Shown: in pieces, positions 1-8,164 of the stretch
Layout of the letters: the number at the start of each line of letters is the position of its first letter
How positions within the stretch are numbered: position 1 is the first letter of the stretch
Source: Bacteroidota bacterium
GTDB taxonomy: Bacteria > Bacteroidota > Bacteroidia > Chitinophagales > Saprospiraceae
Length of the DNA: 40,210 bases
Reading direction: 5' to 3'
Assembly (NCBI GenBank): GCA_011321935.1
Contig: DROJ01000062.1
Span: forward strand, 1-40,210
Position numbers and translations under genes: made by a program
The notes under the pieces: model-generated
Databases searched by the model: none
What the model was told of the DNA's origin: nothing
The model's input: the letters and a program-made list of their open reading frames with translations, nothing else

Positions 1-2674
1 GCTGGTGTTTTATTTTCTTTTTGTCCCAAGAAAAATTAAAACCAAAATCCAACCGGTGATATTCGGGGAGCATTGTGCCGTTGGTCGTCCCCTGCGGGTC
101 AACAAAATTTCCAAGCAAGTTGTCCAATGGGGCAAAAGGGGCATCGCTCTTTACCAAAGTAATGCGCTGGCCGGAGCCATATTGCCAGCCTATATTCAAC
201 GATATTATTTTATTAAAATAATGGGATATATTGATATTAAAAGCGTGACGGTGCAAATAGCGGAAAGGGTATTTATTTCCATTGTTTATATCGGGAAATT
301 GGCGGTCGGAAAATGACAGCGCATAGGACAGCCAGCCCCGTGTGCTGCCTTTTGTTTTTTGTATTTGAAATTCAAAACCATAACTTTCCCCTCCTCCAAC
401 TGTAATTTCTTCCTCCCAAAATAATGGGCTGTTATCAACCAATCCCGGCAAGCCGGCACCTTCCCGGTAACTGATAAGTTTGTCCATTTTTTTATAATAA
501 AATTCGCTTTTTGCGCTGATGCCTTTTTTAAAATCGGCAGTAATAGCAGCAGTGGCCTGCCATGATTTTTCGGGTTCAACAAATAAGGTGGAAGGCACCC
601 ACAGATCGCTCGGAAAGCCATTTCCCGAAGTTGTCAATATGTGCAAAAATTGGGTCATGCGGCTATAAGAGAGCGCTGCGCCAAATATTTTTGGTGCTTT
701 ATATTCCATGCTGATCCTTGGCTGCCATGAAATATAATTTTTTTCATTGGTCAAAAAAGCGGAGGTATGTACGCCTGCTAAAAGAGTAAATGCTTTTGAT
801 AATTTTATTTTATCTTCAATATATACATCCAATTCTTGCGCATTAAATTTATTTGGAAAATATATAGCTGCCACCCCATCGTCAAAGTCGTCAAAAGTTT
901 CTATTTCCCTTATCCCTTCAATATTGTTCAATTGCTCATCGTCGGCACCAAAAGAGCCCGGCTCAAATTGCCGGAGCAAAGCGCCTGCCCCAAAAGACAA
1001 TTGGTGGCGGCCTGAAATATAATATTCAAAATCTGTTTTCAGCCCAGCGTCTTTTATCGTTGATTGGAAACGGGTAAAATAATTATCCACAAAAGTATCG
1101 GCGGGGCTGGCCTCGGAATACAAGAAGCCGTTTTGGCTGGCATAATTATATTTGCTAAAAGTAAAGGTTGTATTGGAAAATAATTTATCGTTATACAGCC
1201 TGTTCCAGCGCAGCGCTGCAATTGTATTTCCCCATTTTAATTTTTGGGCATCGCTGTTTGCCAATAAAGTATCTCCATATAAATCCTCAAAATTCGTTTT
1301 GTTGCTGTAATCATCTGCCCCTTTATAAAAACTAAAAAACACCCGGTCTTTTTTTGACAGCCTTGTATGTATTTTGGCATTGATATCATAAAATGAATAA
1401 TTGGCAGCCCCCATTGTAAAATTATTTCTTTTTTTCTTTTTGCTAAAATATCCAACTATCGGGTCAATATGCGTGCGCCTGACCGAAACAATAAAACCTG
1501 CCTTTTCTTTTATGACCGGCCCCTCCAAAATAAGTTTGGTCGCCAATGTGCCGACCTCTCCCATAAAGCCCATTTTTTTTGTATTGCCCTCTTTCGTTCG
1601 CACGTCAATTACGGAAGAAAGCCGCCCGCCATATTTTGCCGAAAAGCCGCCTTTGAGCAGCCGCGCACTTTTAATGGTATGCGTATTAAATATAGAAAAC
1701 AGGCCAAGCGTATGCGCCGGGTTATATACCGGCACCCCGTCCAATAAAACCAAATTCTGGTCGGCATTGCCGCCCCGCACGTGCATTCCGCTGAACCCAT
1801 CCGCACCGCTTTGCACGCCGGGCTGCAATTGCAAAAAACGGAACAGGTCGGCCTCGCCCGCAAGGGATGGGCTTTGCTGTATTTCTTTTGCCGATACGCC
1901 AATCCCTTTCCCCAATAAAAAACGGCGGTGCGGAATGGGCAAATTTTTATCGGTAACAATTACTTCATTTAATAAGAGCGATGGGGATAAATCTGCATTT
2001 ACCGAAATATTGTTTTTTAATAAAATACTTTTTGAAAAAGGCTGATAGCCGAGGTAAGAAAACTTCAGCAACGCTTCCCCTTCGGAAATTTCCAAACTGT
2101 AAAAACCATAATCATTGGTAGTCACACCTTTGCCGGAACGTGCGTTCCAAACACTTGCCAATACCAAGCCTTCCCCGCTTTTTATATCCCTCACATATCC
2201 GCTGACGGAGTATTTTTTGGGCGGTTTTTTATACAGCACTATTTTATTCCCGTCTGCCCGGAATGCGATATTTGTTCCGTTCAATATTTCGTTTAAAATA
2301 AAATTTATTTTTTCCGCTTCTGCATTTATTGTTACCTTTTGATCGGCATGAAAATATTTGCTGTTGAATGCAATGCTTATATTGGCCGCCTCGCTCAGTT
2401 CCAAAAGGGCGTCGGCAACGGGTATGTTTTTTATTGCAAAATCAATGCGCTGATCGAGGATGGATTGGGCAGGGGAGGAAAAAGAAAAGAATATTAAAAT
2501 AATGGGAAACAGGGTTCTAAAAAACTCCTCCCCCCAGTCCCCTCCAAAGGGGGAGACACCTCCCTGCAAAAACCAAAAATTAGAACAAAATGGCAAAACT
2601 ATAAATTGCTTTTGCCAAATGAACGGGTCTTTCTCCCCCTTTGGAGGGGGTTGGGGGGAGGAGTTTTTGTGCAT
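1..2674 (-). CDS. TonB-dependent outer-membrane receptor, FecA-like, 3' end cut by window edge
   Basis: The minus frame is open from an ATG at 2674 to the left edge (about 890 codons) without a stop; I checked the frame at the N-terminus, the plug and the last codons. After a hydrophobic segment (LFPIILIFFSF...AQS, residues ~55-71) come an STN-like domain (2460-2260), a carboxypeptidase-regulatory-like beta domain (about 2220-1990), a plug with MHVRGGNADQNLVLLDGVPV (about 1790-1730), and a beta-barrel ending in HRLDFGFNFSWD near the edge. Family knowledge: such receptors import siderophores or other large substrates using TonB energy, and the STN domain signals to a FecR anti-sigma factor. 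It follows the sigma and FecR genes, as expected. Odd: the first ~50 codons run through an inverted-repeat element, so the true start is uncertain. No SusD partner is visible; the substrate is unknown. Confidence 0.9.
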   Translation of the reverse strand, partial: MHKNSSPQPPPKGEKDPFIWQKQFIVLPFCSNFWFLQGGVSPFGGDWGEEFFRTLFPIILIFFSFSSPAQSILDQRIDFAIKNIPVADALLELSEAANISIAFNSKYFHADQKVTINAEAEKINFILNEILNGTNIAFRADGNKIVLYKKPPKKYSVSGYVRDIKSGEGLVLASVWNARSGKGVTTNDYGFYSLEISEGEALLKFSYLGYQPFSKSILLKNNISVNADLSPSLLLNEVIVTDKNLPIPHRRFLLGKGIGVSAKEIQQSPSLAGEADLFRFLQLQPGVQSGADGFSGMHVRGGNADQNLVLLDGVPVYNPAHTLGLFSIFNTHTIKSARLLKGGFSAKYGGRLSSVIDVRTKEGNTKKMGFMGEVGTLATKLILEGPVIKEKAGFIVSVRRTHIDPIVGYFSKKKKRNNFTMGAANYSFYDINAKIHTRLSKKDRVFFSFYKGADDYSNKTNFEDLYGDTLLANSDAQKLKWGNTIAALRWNRLYNDKLFSNTTFTFSKYNYASQNGFLYSEASPADTFVDNYFTRFQSTIKDAGLKTDFEYYISGRHQLSFGAGALLRQFEPGSFGADDEQLNNIEGIREIETFDDFDDGVAAIYFPNKFNAQELDVYIEDKIKLSKAFTLLAGVHTSAFLTNEKNYISWQPRISMEYKAPKIFGAALSYSRMTQFLHILTTSGNGFPSDLWVPSTLFVEPEKSWQATAAITADFKKGISAKSEFYYKKMDKLISYREGAGLPGLVDNSPLFWEEEITVGGGESYGFEFQIQKTKGSTRGWLSYALSFSDRQFPDINNGNKYPFRYLHRHAFNINISHYFNKIISLNIGWQYGSGQRITLVKSDAPFAPLDNLLGNFVDPQGTTNGTMLPEYHRLDFGFNFSWDKKKIKHQ
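2520..2668. repeat. Inverted repeat element, 37-bp arms, inside the receptor 5' end
   Basis: The arms are 2520-2556 and 2632-2668. They are reverse complements with two mismatches, and the outer ends are A5/T5. The loop is 75 bp. The arms contain CTCCCCCTTTGGAGGGG-type tracts, and each is itself partly palindromic. The receptor reading frame passes through the whole element. Confidence 0.9.
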
Positions 2675-2706
2675 TTTTAATTCACAACGGATATCCATAA
2701 ATGACT

Positions 2707-3720
2707 TTATTGACAAGCCCCCTTTTTTAATTCATAAATACGGCCACCCTTACTTGAAAGTTCCATTTGAAAAGAAGAGGCTATATGTTCCAATATATCT
2801 TTTGCATTGGCATTCGGAAAGCGGCCGGTGACCCGGCATTGGCCCATATTTTCAGTTTCTATTTTTATTTCGATATTAAAATAATTTTCCAGATCGGCCA
2901 CCACTTTTTCCAGCGGCGTATCTTTATAAACGAGCGTACCTGTTTTCCAAAAAGAAGCATTTTTAGTTTCGACATTAAATTCTTTCAACGAACGGTTTGC
3001 TATATCATAAACGCCTTTTTTATTTAAAGTCAAAACAAGTGATTGTTTGCTGTTTTTTGGCATCAATTGCACTTTCCCTTCGTCCACTGCAACCTCCACT
3101 ACCGGCCCGTCCGTATATGCGCGCAAATTAAAAGCCGTACCCAATACTTTTATTTTCGCTTCCGCAGTTTCAATTACAAAAGGCATTTTTTTGTTTTTTG
3201 AAACTTTAAAATAAGCTTCTCCTTCCAGTTTTACGAACCGTTGTTTTCCCGTAAAATTTTCGGGGTAGCTAAAGCTGCTGTTTTCGTTCAGCCAAATATG
3301 TGTGCCGTCGGATAAAACAAAATCTTTTTTTTCGGCAGCGGCCGTTTGGGCGACCAGCATATTATCGGCTATATTGTTTTTATTAAAAAACCACCAGCCG
3401 CTGATCAATATTATGGCCGCCGCCGCTGCCCATGCCAACCATTGTCTCCGGGGTCTTAATTGCACTATTTTGGCGGCTTGTTTTTCCTTTGCTTTATGTT
3501 GCCGCACCCGCTGCCGCAAGAGTTCAAAATCTGCTTTTGTATCAATTTCTATATTCGGGATATAATTAGCGCTCAGTTCCCATTCTTTTTTTATTTGTTG
3601 AAACAATAGCGGGTTGTCTTCCGATATATTCAGCCATTCGTCCAATGCCGACTGTTCCGACGGAGAGGCTTCTCCTTTCAGTTTTTTATAAATAAGTGAT
3701 ATGTATTTGTCTTTTTCCAT
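2707..3720 (-). CDS. FecR-family anti-sigma factor
   Basis: This is an inner-membrane anti-sigma factor that relays substrate binding at the receptor to the ECF sigma factor. An N-terminal cytoplasmic helical domain (residues 1-90) is followed by one membrane segment (WLAWAAAAAIILISGWWFF, ~94-112). A periplasmic FecR domain (~127-225, with DGTHIWLNENSSF and GEAYFKV) and a C-terminal DUF4974/STN-like domain (~258-330, with YKDTPLEKVVADLENYFNI) come next. I chose the ATG at 3720 (MEKDKYISLIYKKL), which fits the family start; an in-frame ATG at 3753 would add 11 residues. It lies between the sigma gene upstream and the TonB receptor downstream, the standard cassette order. Length is normal and all expected domains are present. 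Confidence 0.93.
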   Translation of the reverse strand: MEKDKYISLIYKKLKGEASPSEQSALDEWLNISEDNPLLFQQIKKEWELSANYIPNIEIDTKADFELLRQRVRQHKAKEKQAAKIVQLRPRRQWLAWAAAAAIILISGWWFFNKNNIADNMLVAQTAAAEKKDFVLSDGTHIWLNENSSFSYPENFTGKQRFVKLEGEAYFKVSKNKKMPFVIETAEAKIKVLGTAFNLRAYTDGPVVEVAVDEGKVQLMPKNSKQSLVLTLNKKGVYDIANRSLKEFNVETKNASFWKTGTLVYKDTPLEKVVADLENYFNIEIKIETENMGQCRVTGRFPNANAKDILEHIASSFQMELSSKGGRIYELKKGACQ

Positions 3721-3791
3721 TTCGGTGTTTATTAGCGATTTATTATTTATCACTCACCAGACGAATTAAATGTTTTTAGCCCCTATGCCCG

Positions 3792-3901
3792 TTTTGGTAG
3801 CACAGCGTTTACGCTGTCCGGGTCAACGACGTTTACGTTGTTCATATAGCGCCGACGTAAACGTCGGCGGCCGGGACAGCGTGAACGCTGTGCTACCGAA
3901 A
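3792..3901. repeat. Inverted repeat (GGTAGCACAGCG family) in the sigma-FecR gap
   Basis: The arms are 3792-3821 and 3871-3901 (GGTAGCACAGCGTTTACGC and its near reverse complement). A nested second dyad lies in the loop (ACGTTTACGTTG / CCGACGTAAACGTCGG). The right arm contains the TAG stop codon of the sigma gene (3893-3895), so the element overlaps the gene end and fills the gap before fecR. Confidence 0.88.
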
Positions 3902-4444
3902 CCCTGCCACCGCAGCACGGATAATTTTCAATGCCTTGGTCATTTGGTTTTCAATAGTCTTTACGGATATATCCAATTTTGCGGCAATTTCTTTGTGCGA
4001 AAAACCTTCAAACCTACTGAGCGCAAACACCTCCCGGCAGCGCCCCGGCAGGCTGTCAATTGCCCGGTTGATGACCTGCTGCAGTTCTTCCGTTTCCAAT
4101 TGTTGCTGGGGGGAGATATGTTGGTCGGGCTGGTTGAAATCTTGGATTTCTTCTGTTGTTCCGCTCCTTTTTTTCCGCCGGGTTTCGTCAATGCAACGGT
4201 TGACCACCGCTTTCCGCAAATAGGATTTGAGCGAGCCTTGCACCTTCAGGTTTTCCCTTCTTTTCCAGAGGTCAAAAAATACATCCTGCACCAAATCTTT
4301 GGCGCGGTGGTCATCATGCAGCACGTTGTAGGCCGTCACTACGAGGTATTTATAGTAGCGGTCGAAAATCAATTGCAGCGCCTTTTCATCATCTTTTAAA
4401 AGCAGTTGCAACCATTCTTTTTCTTCGGTGGTCGTCGTTTGCAT
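3893..4444 (-). CDS. ECF RNA polymerase sigma factor (FecI-like)
   Basis: This 183-residue protein has sigma-70 region 2 (residues ~20-90, with AKDLVQDVFFDLWKRRENL) and region 4 (~125-178, with LPGRCREVFALSRFEGFSHK and a helix-turn-helix around EIAAKLDISVKTIENQM). It directs RNA polymerase to a small set of promoters, most likely including the downstream receptor gene, when its FecR partner is activated. Length and domain order are typical of the Bacteroidota ECF group. The last residues are AGFR and the stop lies inside a repeat arm, so the extreme C-terminus may have been altered by the element. Confidence 0.95.
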   Translation of the reverse strand: MQTTTTEEKEWLQLLLKDDEKALQLIFDRYYKYLVVTAYNVLHDDHRAKDLVQDVFFDLWKRRENLKVQGSLKSYLRKAVVNRCIDETRRKKRSGTTEEIQDFNQPDQHISPQQQLETEELQQVINRAIDSLPGRCREVFALSRFEGFSHKEIAAKLDISVKTIENQMTKALKIIRAAVAGFR

Positions 4445-4818
4445 GTGCCAATGAATGGAGTGTATCCGAGGCCGAAGGTACGAGTTTTTGGGAAATGGGC
4501 GGCGGCGGAAAGCAGGGCATGAGAACCACAGAGATCACAGGGGGACACAGGGAAAAAAGGCACAGAAGAACATAGAAAATTCTACCAAAGGCACTCCCCG
4601 TGTTTTCTGTGGTTAAATAAATGTGCATTGAAAACAAGGTTGCAAATCATTTAAATTCAATGATTTACGCATCAATTTTATTTTTTTATAAAAAAAGATA
4701 GGGGGTGCGGCGCATTGCTTCGTCTGGTGTTCAAATTCACAAACATCAAAAAAATCAAATTATAGAAACAGCAATACTTTTTAGCGAACGAAATTTTTCA
4801 CATCAAAATCAAGTCATC
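4445..4818. other. Divergent intergenic region with an imperfect inverted repeat
   Basis: This 374-nt gap separates the minus-strand sigma gene from the plus-strand metalloprotease gene and should hold both promoters. I could not pick a convincing one. It holds an imperfect inverted repeat (arms about 4523-4550 and 4591-4616, AACCACAGAGA against TTTTCTGTGGTT). From 4637 to 4700 it is AT-rich. An upstream in-frame start at 4705 for the next gene is unlikely because it precedes the signal peptide. Confidence 0.6.
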
Positions 4819-5766
4819 ATGAAAAAGCATTTTTTGTTCTTATTAGTATTTGCCGTCCTGGTTGCAGCTTGCAAAAAAGACGAAGGTTTCTACAATGAAT
4901 TTAACGACGGGCAGGAGTGGACAGACAACCAAGCCGGAAACGGAAACGAGCCACAAACAAATGAAAACAACGAAGATGGAAGCCTCACCCTGTACGAAGT
5001 CACCGGAGACGCTATCGCAAAAATCAAAGATTACGAGGTGCCCCAAAGCCTGCTCACTTACCAGCAAGATTACGCCAAGCACCAAGAAATATGGGACTTC
5101 GTGACCCGCCTGTTGCCGCTGGAAGAAAGGGATAAAATCGGCCAGTTCGAAGTGTTCCACGGCGGCGGCGAAGTACTCGGCTACGTCACCCCGGTCAATG
5201 AAAATGACCTGAGCAAATGGAGGTTCGGACTGGCCATTGATGCCGCCGAACAACTGGACGGCATTGATTTCAAAAACCTGTTCACCTATGTTGCCATCCA
5301 CGAATACGGGCATGTGCTGACCCTCAACGACGGGCAGGTAATGGCCGGCAGCGAGGCGGGTTGTAACAATTATTTTCCGGGCGAAGGCTGCAGCCGTTCC
5401 AACTCTTATATCAACCGGATGTTCGAGCTGGGCTGGAAGGATATTTACCGCGAATTTGACGAAAACAACCCCGAGCCATTTTACGAAAAATACAAAGACC
5501 GCTTTGTGACCGACTACGCTGCGACCAACCCGGCAGAGGACATTGCGGAGGTTTTTGCTTTCTTTATCACCCAAGAAAACAAGCCCGATGCCAGCAACAT
5601 CGCCAACCAGAAAATACGCCTGCTGTATGAGTTTCCAGAACTGGTTGATTTGAGGAACAAGATACGTTCGACGGGGAGTACGGTAGCGCTTAGGGCGGGC
5701 AGTTGGAGGGAAAACCCTTTGTACGGCAAGTTCAAAATATGCGGCAGGAAGGGGTGTTTGCATTGA
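4819..5766 (+). CDS. Putative zinc metallopeptidase lipoprotein (HEYGH)
   Basis: The ATG at 4819 begins a clean lipoprotein signal (MKKHFLFLLVFAVLVAAC, lipobox VAAC), which argues against the longer frame from 4705. The mature protein is acidic at first, then carries HEYGH (H161, E162, H165), the zincin HExxH motif. About 75 residues later comes PAEDIAEVFAFF (E240/E244), a plausible third zinc ligand and helix as in gluzincin-like Bacteroidota lipoproteins. The substrate is unknown; the protein should sit in the periplasm or at the outer membrane. The C-terminus contains a CGRKGC cysteine pair. A second metalloprotease lipoprotein follows on the same strand. The peptidase call rests on the motifs; I cannot name the family with certainty. 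Confidence 0.82.
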   Translation: MKKHFLFLLVFAVLVAACKKDEGFYNEFNDGQEWTDNQAGNGNEPQTNENNEDGSLTLYEVTGDAIAKIKDYEVPQSLLTYQQDYAKHQEIWDFVTRLLPLEERDKIGQFEVFHGGGEVLGYVTPVNENDLSKWRFGLAIDAAEQLDGIDFKNLFTYVAIHEYGHVLTLNDGQVMAGSEAGCNNYFPGEGCSRSNSYINRMFELGWKDIYREFDENNPEPFYEKYKDRFVTDYAATNPAEDIAEVFAFFITQENKPDASNIANQKIRLLYEFPELVDLRNKIRSTGSTVALRAGSWRENPLYGKFKICGRKGCLH

Positions 5767-5786
5767 TTTTGTTTCAGGTTGCAATG

Positions 5787-5860
5787 GCTCTTTGAGGCGA
5801 TGCCTTTGCAGAGGGGGCGGGGGGAAAGGCGTTGACTCAATTCTCGGAGTTAGGGTCAAC
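5787..5860. repeat. Copy of the AGGCGATGCCTTT repeat family
   Basis: CTTTGAGGCGATGCCTTTGC, a G-rich run and then AAAGGCGTT at 5787-5835 match the element at 39591-39670 in order and spacing. A GTTGAC/GTCAAC dyad follows (about 5831-5860). It lies in the 281-nt gap between the two metalloprotease genes. Confidence 0.65.
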
Positions 5861-6047
5861 TCCTTTCGGTCCACCCCCTCCCAAAAGCACCACCTCTGGG
5901 AGAGCTGTTGAACCCTTATTTCCAACTTAAATTTTTCAAAAAACAACATCGAATGGCCACAGCCATAAGGCAGGCCCCTATCCCCAATAAACCAATAAAC
6001 CAAATCCACCCATTCATTTTTTTAAACCACTAAATTTTCAATCCATT

Positions 6048-7871
6048 ATGAAAAAATTAATTTTTTTGTCAGGCATTTTCGCACTGCTCATTTTCATGAA
6101 TTCCTGTAAAAAGGACAAAGCATTTGACCTAAAAGAACTCCCCGGAAAGGAACAAGTGAGCGCCACCCAACGCAAGCGTTCCTGCGGCATGGCCGAGCAT
6201 ACCAAGAAGCTGCTGGAAGACCCGAGCTACCGCCGGTTTCACGAGCAAAAATTCGAGCGGCTCAGGTCAATGACGAGCGACCGGAGCGCCTGTTCCACGC
6301 CGGTCATTTTACCGATTGCCGTTCACTTTCAGGGAGTGGCCAACCCCGACATCAACTGTTTGCGCCAATTGGCGCAATCGCAAATTGATGTGCTGAACGC
6401 CGACTACACCGGCACCAACAGCGACATCAGCACTTGGAACAACAGCGCCGCCACTTTTTTCCCCGGTGTGAGCAATGGCGAGACTTGTGTAAAGTTTTGT
6501 CTGGCCACCAAAAACCACCCCTCCGGCTATGGCCTTTCAGAGGGCGAACCTGCCGTCACCGTTAACAAAACCACGGGCGACCAAGACAGCAATTGGGCGG
6601 GCTACATCAATATTTTTGTGCAGGCAAATACAGGCGTGCTCGGCTACTCACCGCTCGGCGGCGCAGGCAATGGCGACGGCGTGGTAATTGACGCCAACGC
6701 ATTTGGAACGGGTGCTGGATGCGGCTCTATTTCCCCGAACGCACCTTATAACCTCGGACGGACACTTACCCACGAGATGGGCCACTATTTGTTGCTCGAC
6801 CACATTTGGGGCGGCGGCTGCGGACAGGACGACGGGGTGGCCGACACCCCCGATTCGGAGCAGTCCTATTACGATTGCCCGAGCCTCGGCGTCAGTACTT
6901 GCGGCAGTACCGATATGCACATGAACTACATGGACTACACCAACGACGAGTGCATGTACATGTTCTCTGCAGGGCAGTCCGGGCGCATGGAAAACTACTT
7001 CAATTCCAGTTTGCAAAGCGTAATCAGCAACGCCGCCAATGTCTGCGCAGAAGGTGGTTCTGGAGGGGGAGGCACAACGCCTACTTGCAGCGATGGCATC
7101 CAAAACGGCAGCGAAACGGGCGTTGATTGCGGCGGCCCTGATTGCAGTCCTTGCAACCCTACACCCACTGCCTGCGACACGCCGGCCAATGTTTCTGTGA
7201 CTGCAAACGAGACCTCGGCAGAGGTCAGTTTCGATGCCGTGGCGGGTGCATCTGCCTATGAAATCAAGTACAACGAAACAGGGGCCACTACCTTTACCAC
7301 CCTCACCACTTCCGCTACCAATGCCACCATCAGCGGCCTGCAAGCCGCTACCGATTATGAACTCAGTGTGCGCAGCATTTGCGGAGCGGAAAATTCTGAA
7401 AGCAGCGCAGCCGTCAATTTTACAACCAACGAAAGCACGGGCGGCGGCACTTGCGGCTGCGACGGCCTGCACCTCGACCTCGAACTGACCCTCGACGACT
7501 GGGGCAGCGAGACCACTTATGAACTTATTGACGAAAATGAAGAGGTCGTTGCCGATGGCGGGCCATTCCAGAACGAGGCCAACGGAACGGTGGTCGAAGA
7601 TGAATTTTGCCTCGCCGACGGCTGTTATTCTTTCGTCGTTTATGATGAATATGGAGATGGCATTTGCTGCTTTTACGGCGACGGCGGTTTCCAATTATCA
7701 GATGGAAGCGGTGATGTTTTAGTGGCCTCCGATGGCGAGTTTGGCGAATTTGAAATCATTGATTTTTGTGTGGAAAATGGCGAGTTCCAATTTTTAGAAC
7801 TGCGGAAAGCTGCGAGGAAACCGACATTGCGGAAAACAAAACCGGTCAAAAATAGTAGCAGAAGTTTCTGA
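6048..7871 (+). CDS. M43 (pappalysin-like) metallopeptidase lipoprotein with FN3 domain
   Basis: A 607-residue secreted protease. The lipoprotein signal ends FMNSC (C20). The catalytic motif is HEMGHYLLLDH (H242, E243, H246, H252), the HExxHxxGxxH-like metzincin arrangement with Leu/Asp in the spacer. A Met-turn MNYMDY follows at about residue 292. Next come a Cys-rich linker (CSDGIQNGSETGVDCGGP, ~350), a fibronectin type III domain (~381-462), and a beta domain with CYSFVVYDEYGDGICC (~520-540), a module seen in secreted Bacteroidota proteins. The end is unusually basic (ELRKAARKPTLRKTKPVKNS) and is not a recognisable T9SS sorting domain. M43 enzymes cleave proteins at the surface or outside the cell; the substrate here is unknown. 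A hairpin terminator follows at 7882. Confidence 0.9.
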   Translation: MKKLIFLSGIFALLIFMNSCKKDKAFDLKELPGKEQVSATQRKRSCGMAEHTKKLLEDPSYRRFHEQKFERLRSMTSDRSACSTPVILPIAVHFQGVANPDINCLRQLAQSQIDVLNADYTGTNSDISTWNNSAATFFPGVSNGETCVKFCLATKNHPSGYGLSEGEPAVTVNKTTGDQDSNWAGYINIFVQANTGVLGYSPLGGAGNGDGVVIDANAFGTGAGCGSISPNAPYNLGRTLTHEMGHYLLLDHIWGGGCGQDDGVADTPDSEQSYYDCPSLGVSTCGSTDMHMNYMDYTNDECMYMFSAGQSGRMENYFNSSLQSVISNAANVCAEGGSGGGGTTPTCSDGIQNGSETGVDCGGPDCSPCNPTPTACDTPANVSVTANETSAEVSFDAVAGASAYEIKYNETGATTFTTLTTSATNATISGLQAATDYELSVRSICGAENSESSAAVNFTTNESTGGGTCGCDGLHLDLELTLDDWGSETTYELIDENEEVVADGGPFQNEANGTVVEDEFCLADGCYSFVVYDEYGDGICCFYGDGGFQLSDGSGDVLVASDGEFGEFEIIDFCVENGEFQFLELRKAARKPTLRKTKPVKNSSRSF

Positions 7872-7881
7872 TATTGAGACA

Positions 7882-7910
7882 GGGCAGTGTGAAAACGCTG
7901 CCCTTTTTTT
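7882..7910 (+). terminator. Intrinsic terminator after the M43 peptidase gene
   Basis: GGGCAGTG / CGCTGCCC forms a stem with a short A-rich loop, followed directly by a run of seven T residues. It sits 11 nt after the stop codon. Confidence 0.85.
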
Positions 7911-7937
7911 GTTATTTGGACATCCATTTGGCGTTGA

Positions 7938-8049
7938 GTATCTCCCGCAAAGTCACGCAGAGGTTTCGCTAAGTCTCGCAAAGCAGGACGTGTACTCGCC
8001 CCGCTTTGCGTGACTTAGCGAAACCTCTGCGTGACTTTGCGGGAGATAC
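7938..8049. repeat. Inverted repeat, 47-bp arms (TCTCCCGCAAAG family)
   Basis: The arms 7938-7984 and 8003-8049 are reverse complements with one mismatch around an 18-bp spacer. The sequence is built on CTCCCGCAAAGTCACGCAG. A diverged relative lies at 32180-32268. No ORF or target duplication was recognised. Confidence 0.93.
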
Positions 8050-8164
8050 CTATATATATGCCGAATGATTATTTTTTCGCAAAAAATTATAAAAGCCCGC
8101 CCTTATTCATTAAATTTACCAGCCATATGTAAACCACATTTTTTCACCTCAAAATCATTGAACC

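Noticed and set aside
1-2045. Broken TonB receptor (pseudogene)
   Set aside because: The many short ORFs suggested this, but the minus frame is continuous from the signal peptide to the edge when read directly; it is only cut by the window.
2460-2831. Plus-strand ORF with SPPKGE and SPFGGGWGEEF peptides
   Set aside because: These peptides are the two arms of the inverted repeat read on the plus strand; the ORF lies opposite the receptor and FecR genes.
4843-6009. 388-codon minus-strand ORF
   Set aside because: It is antisense to the HEYGH lipoprotein gene, which has a signal peptide, zinc motif and proper context; the minus frame has no domain sense.
6648-7694. 348-codon minus-strand ORF
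   Set aside because: It is antisense to the M43 peptidase catalytic and FN3 domains, with low-complexity Ala/Val composition.
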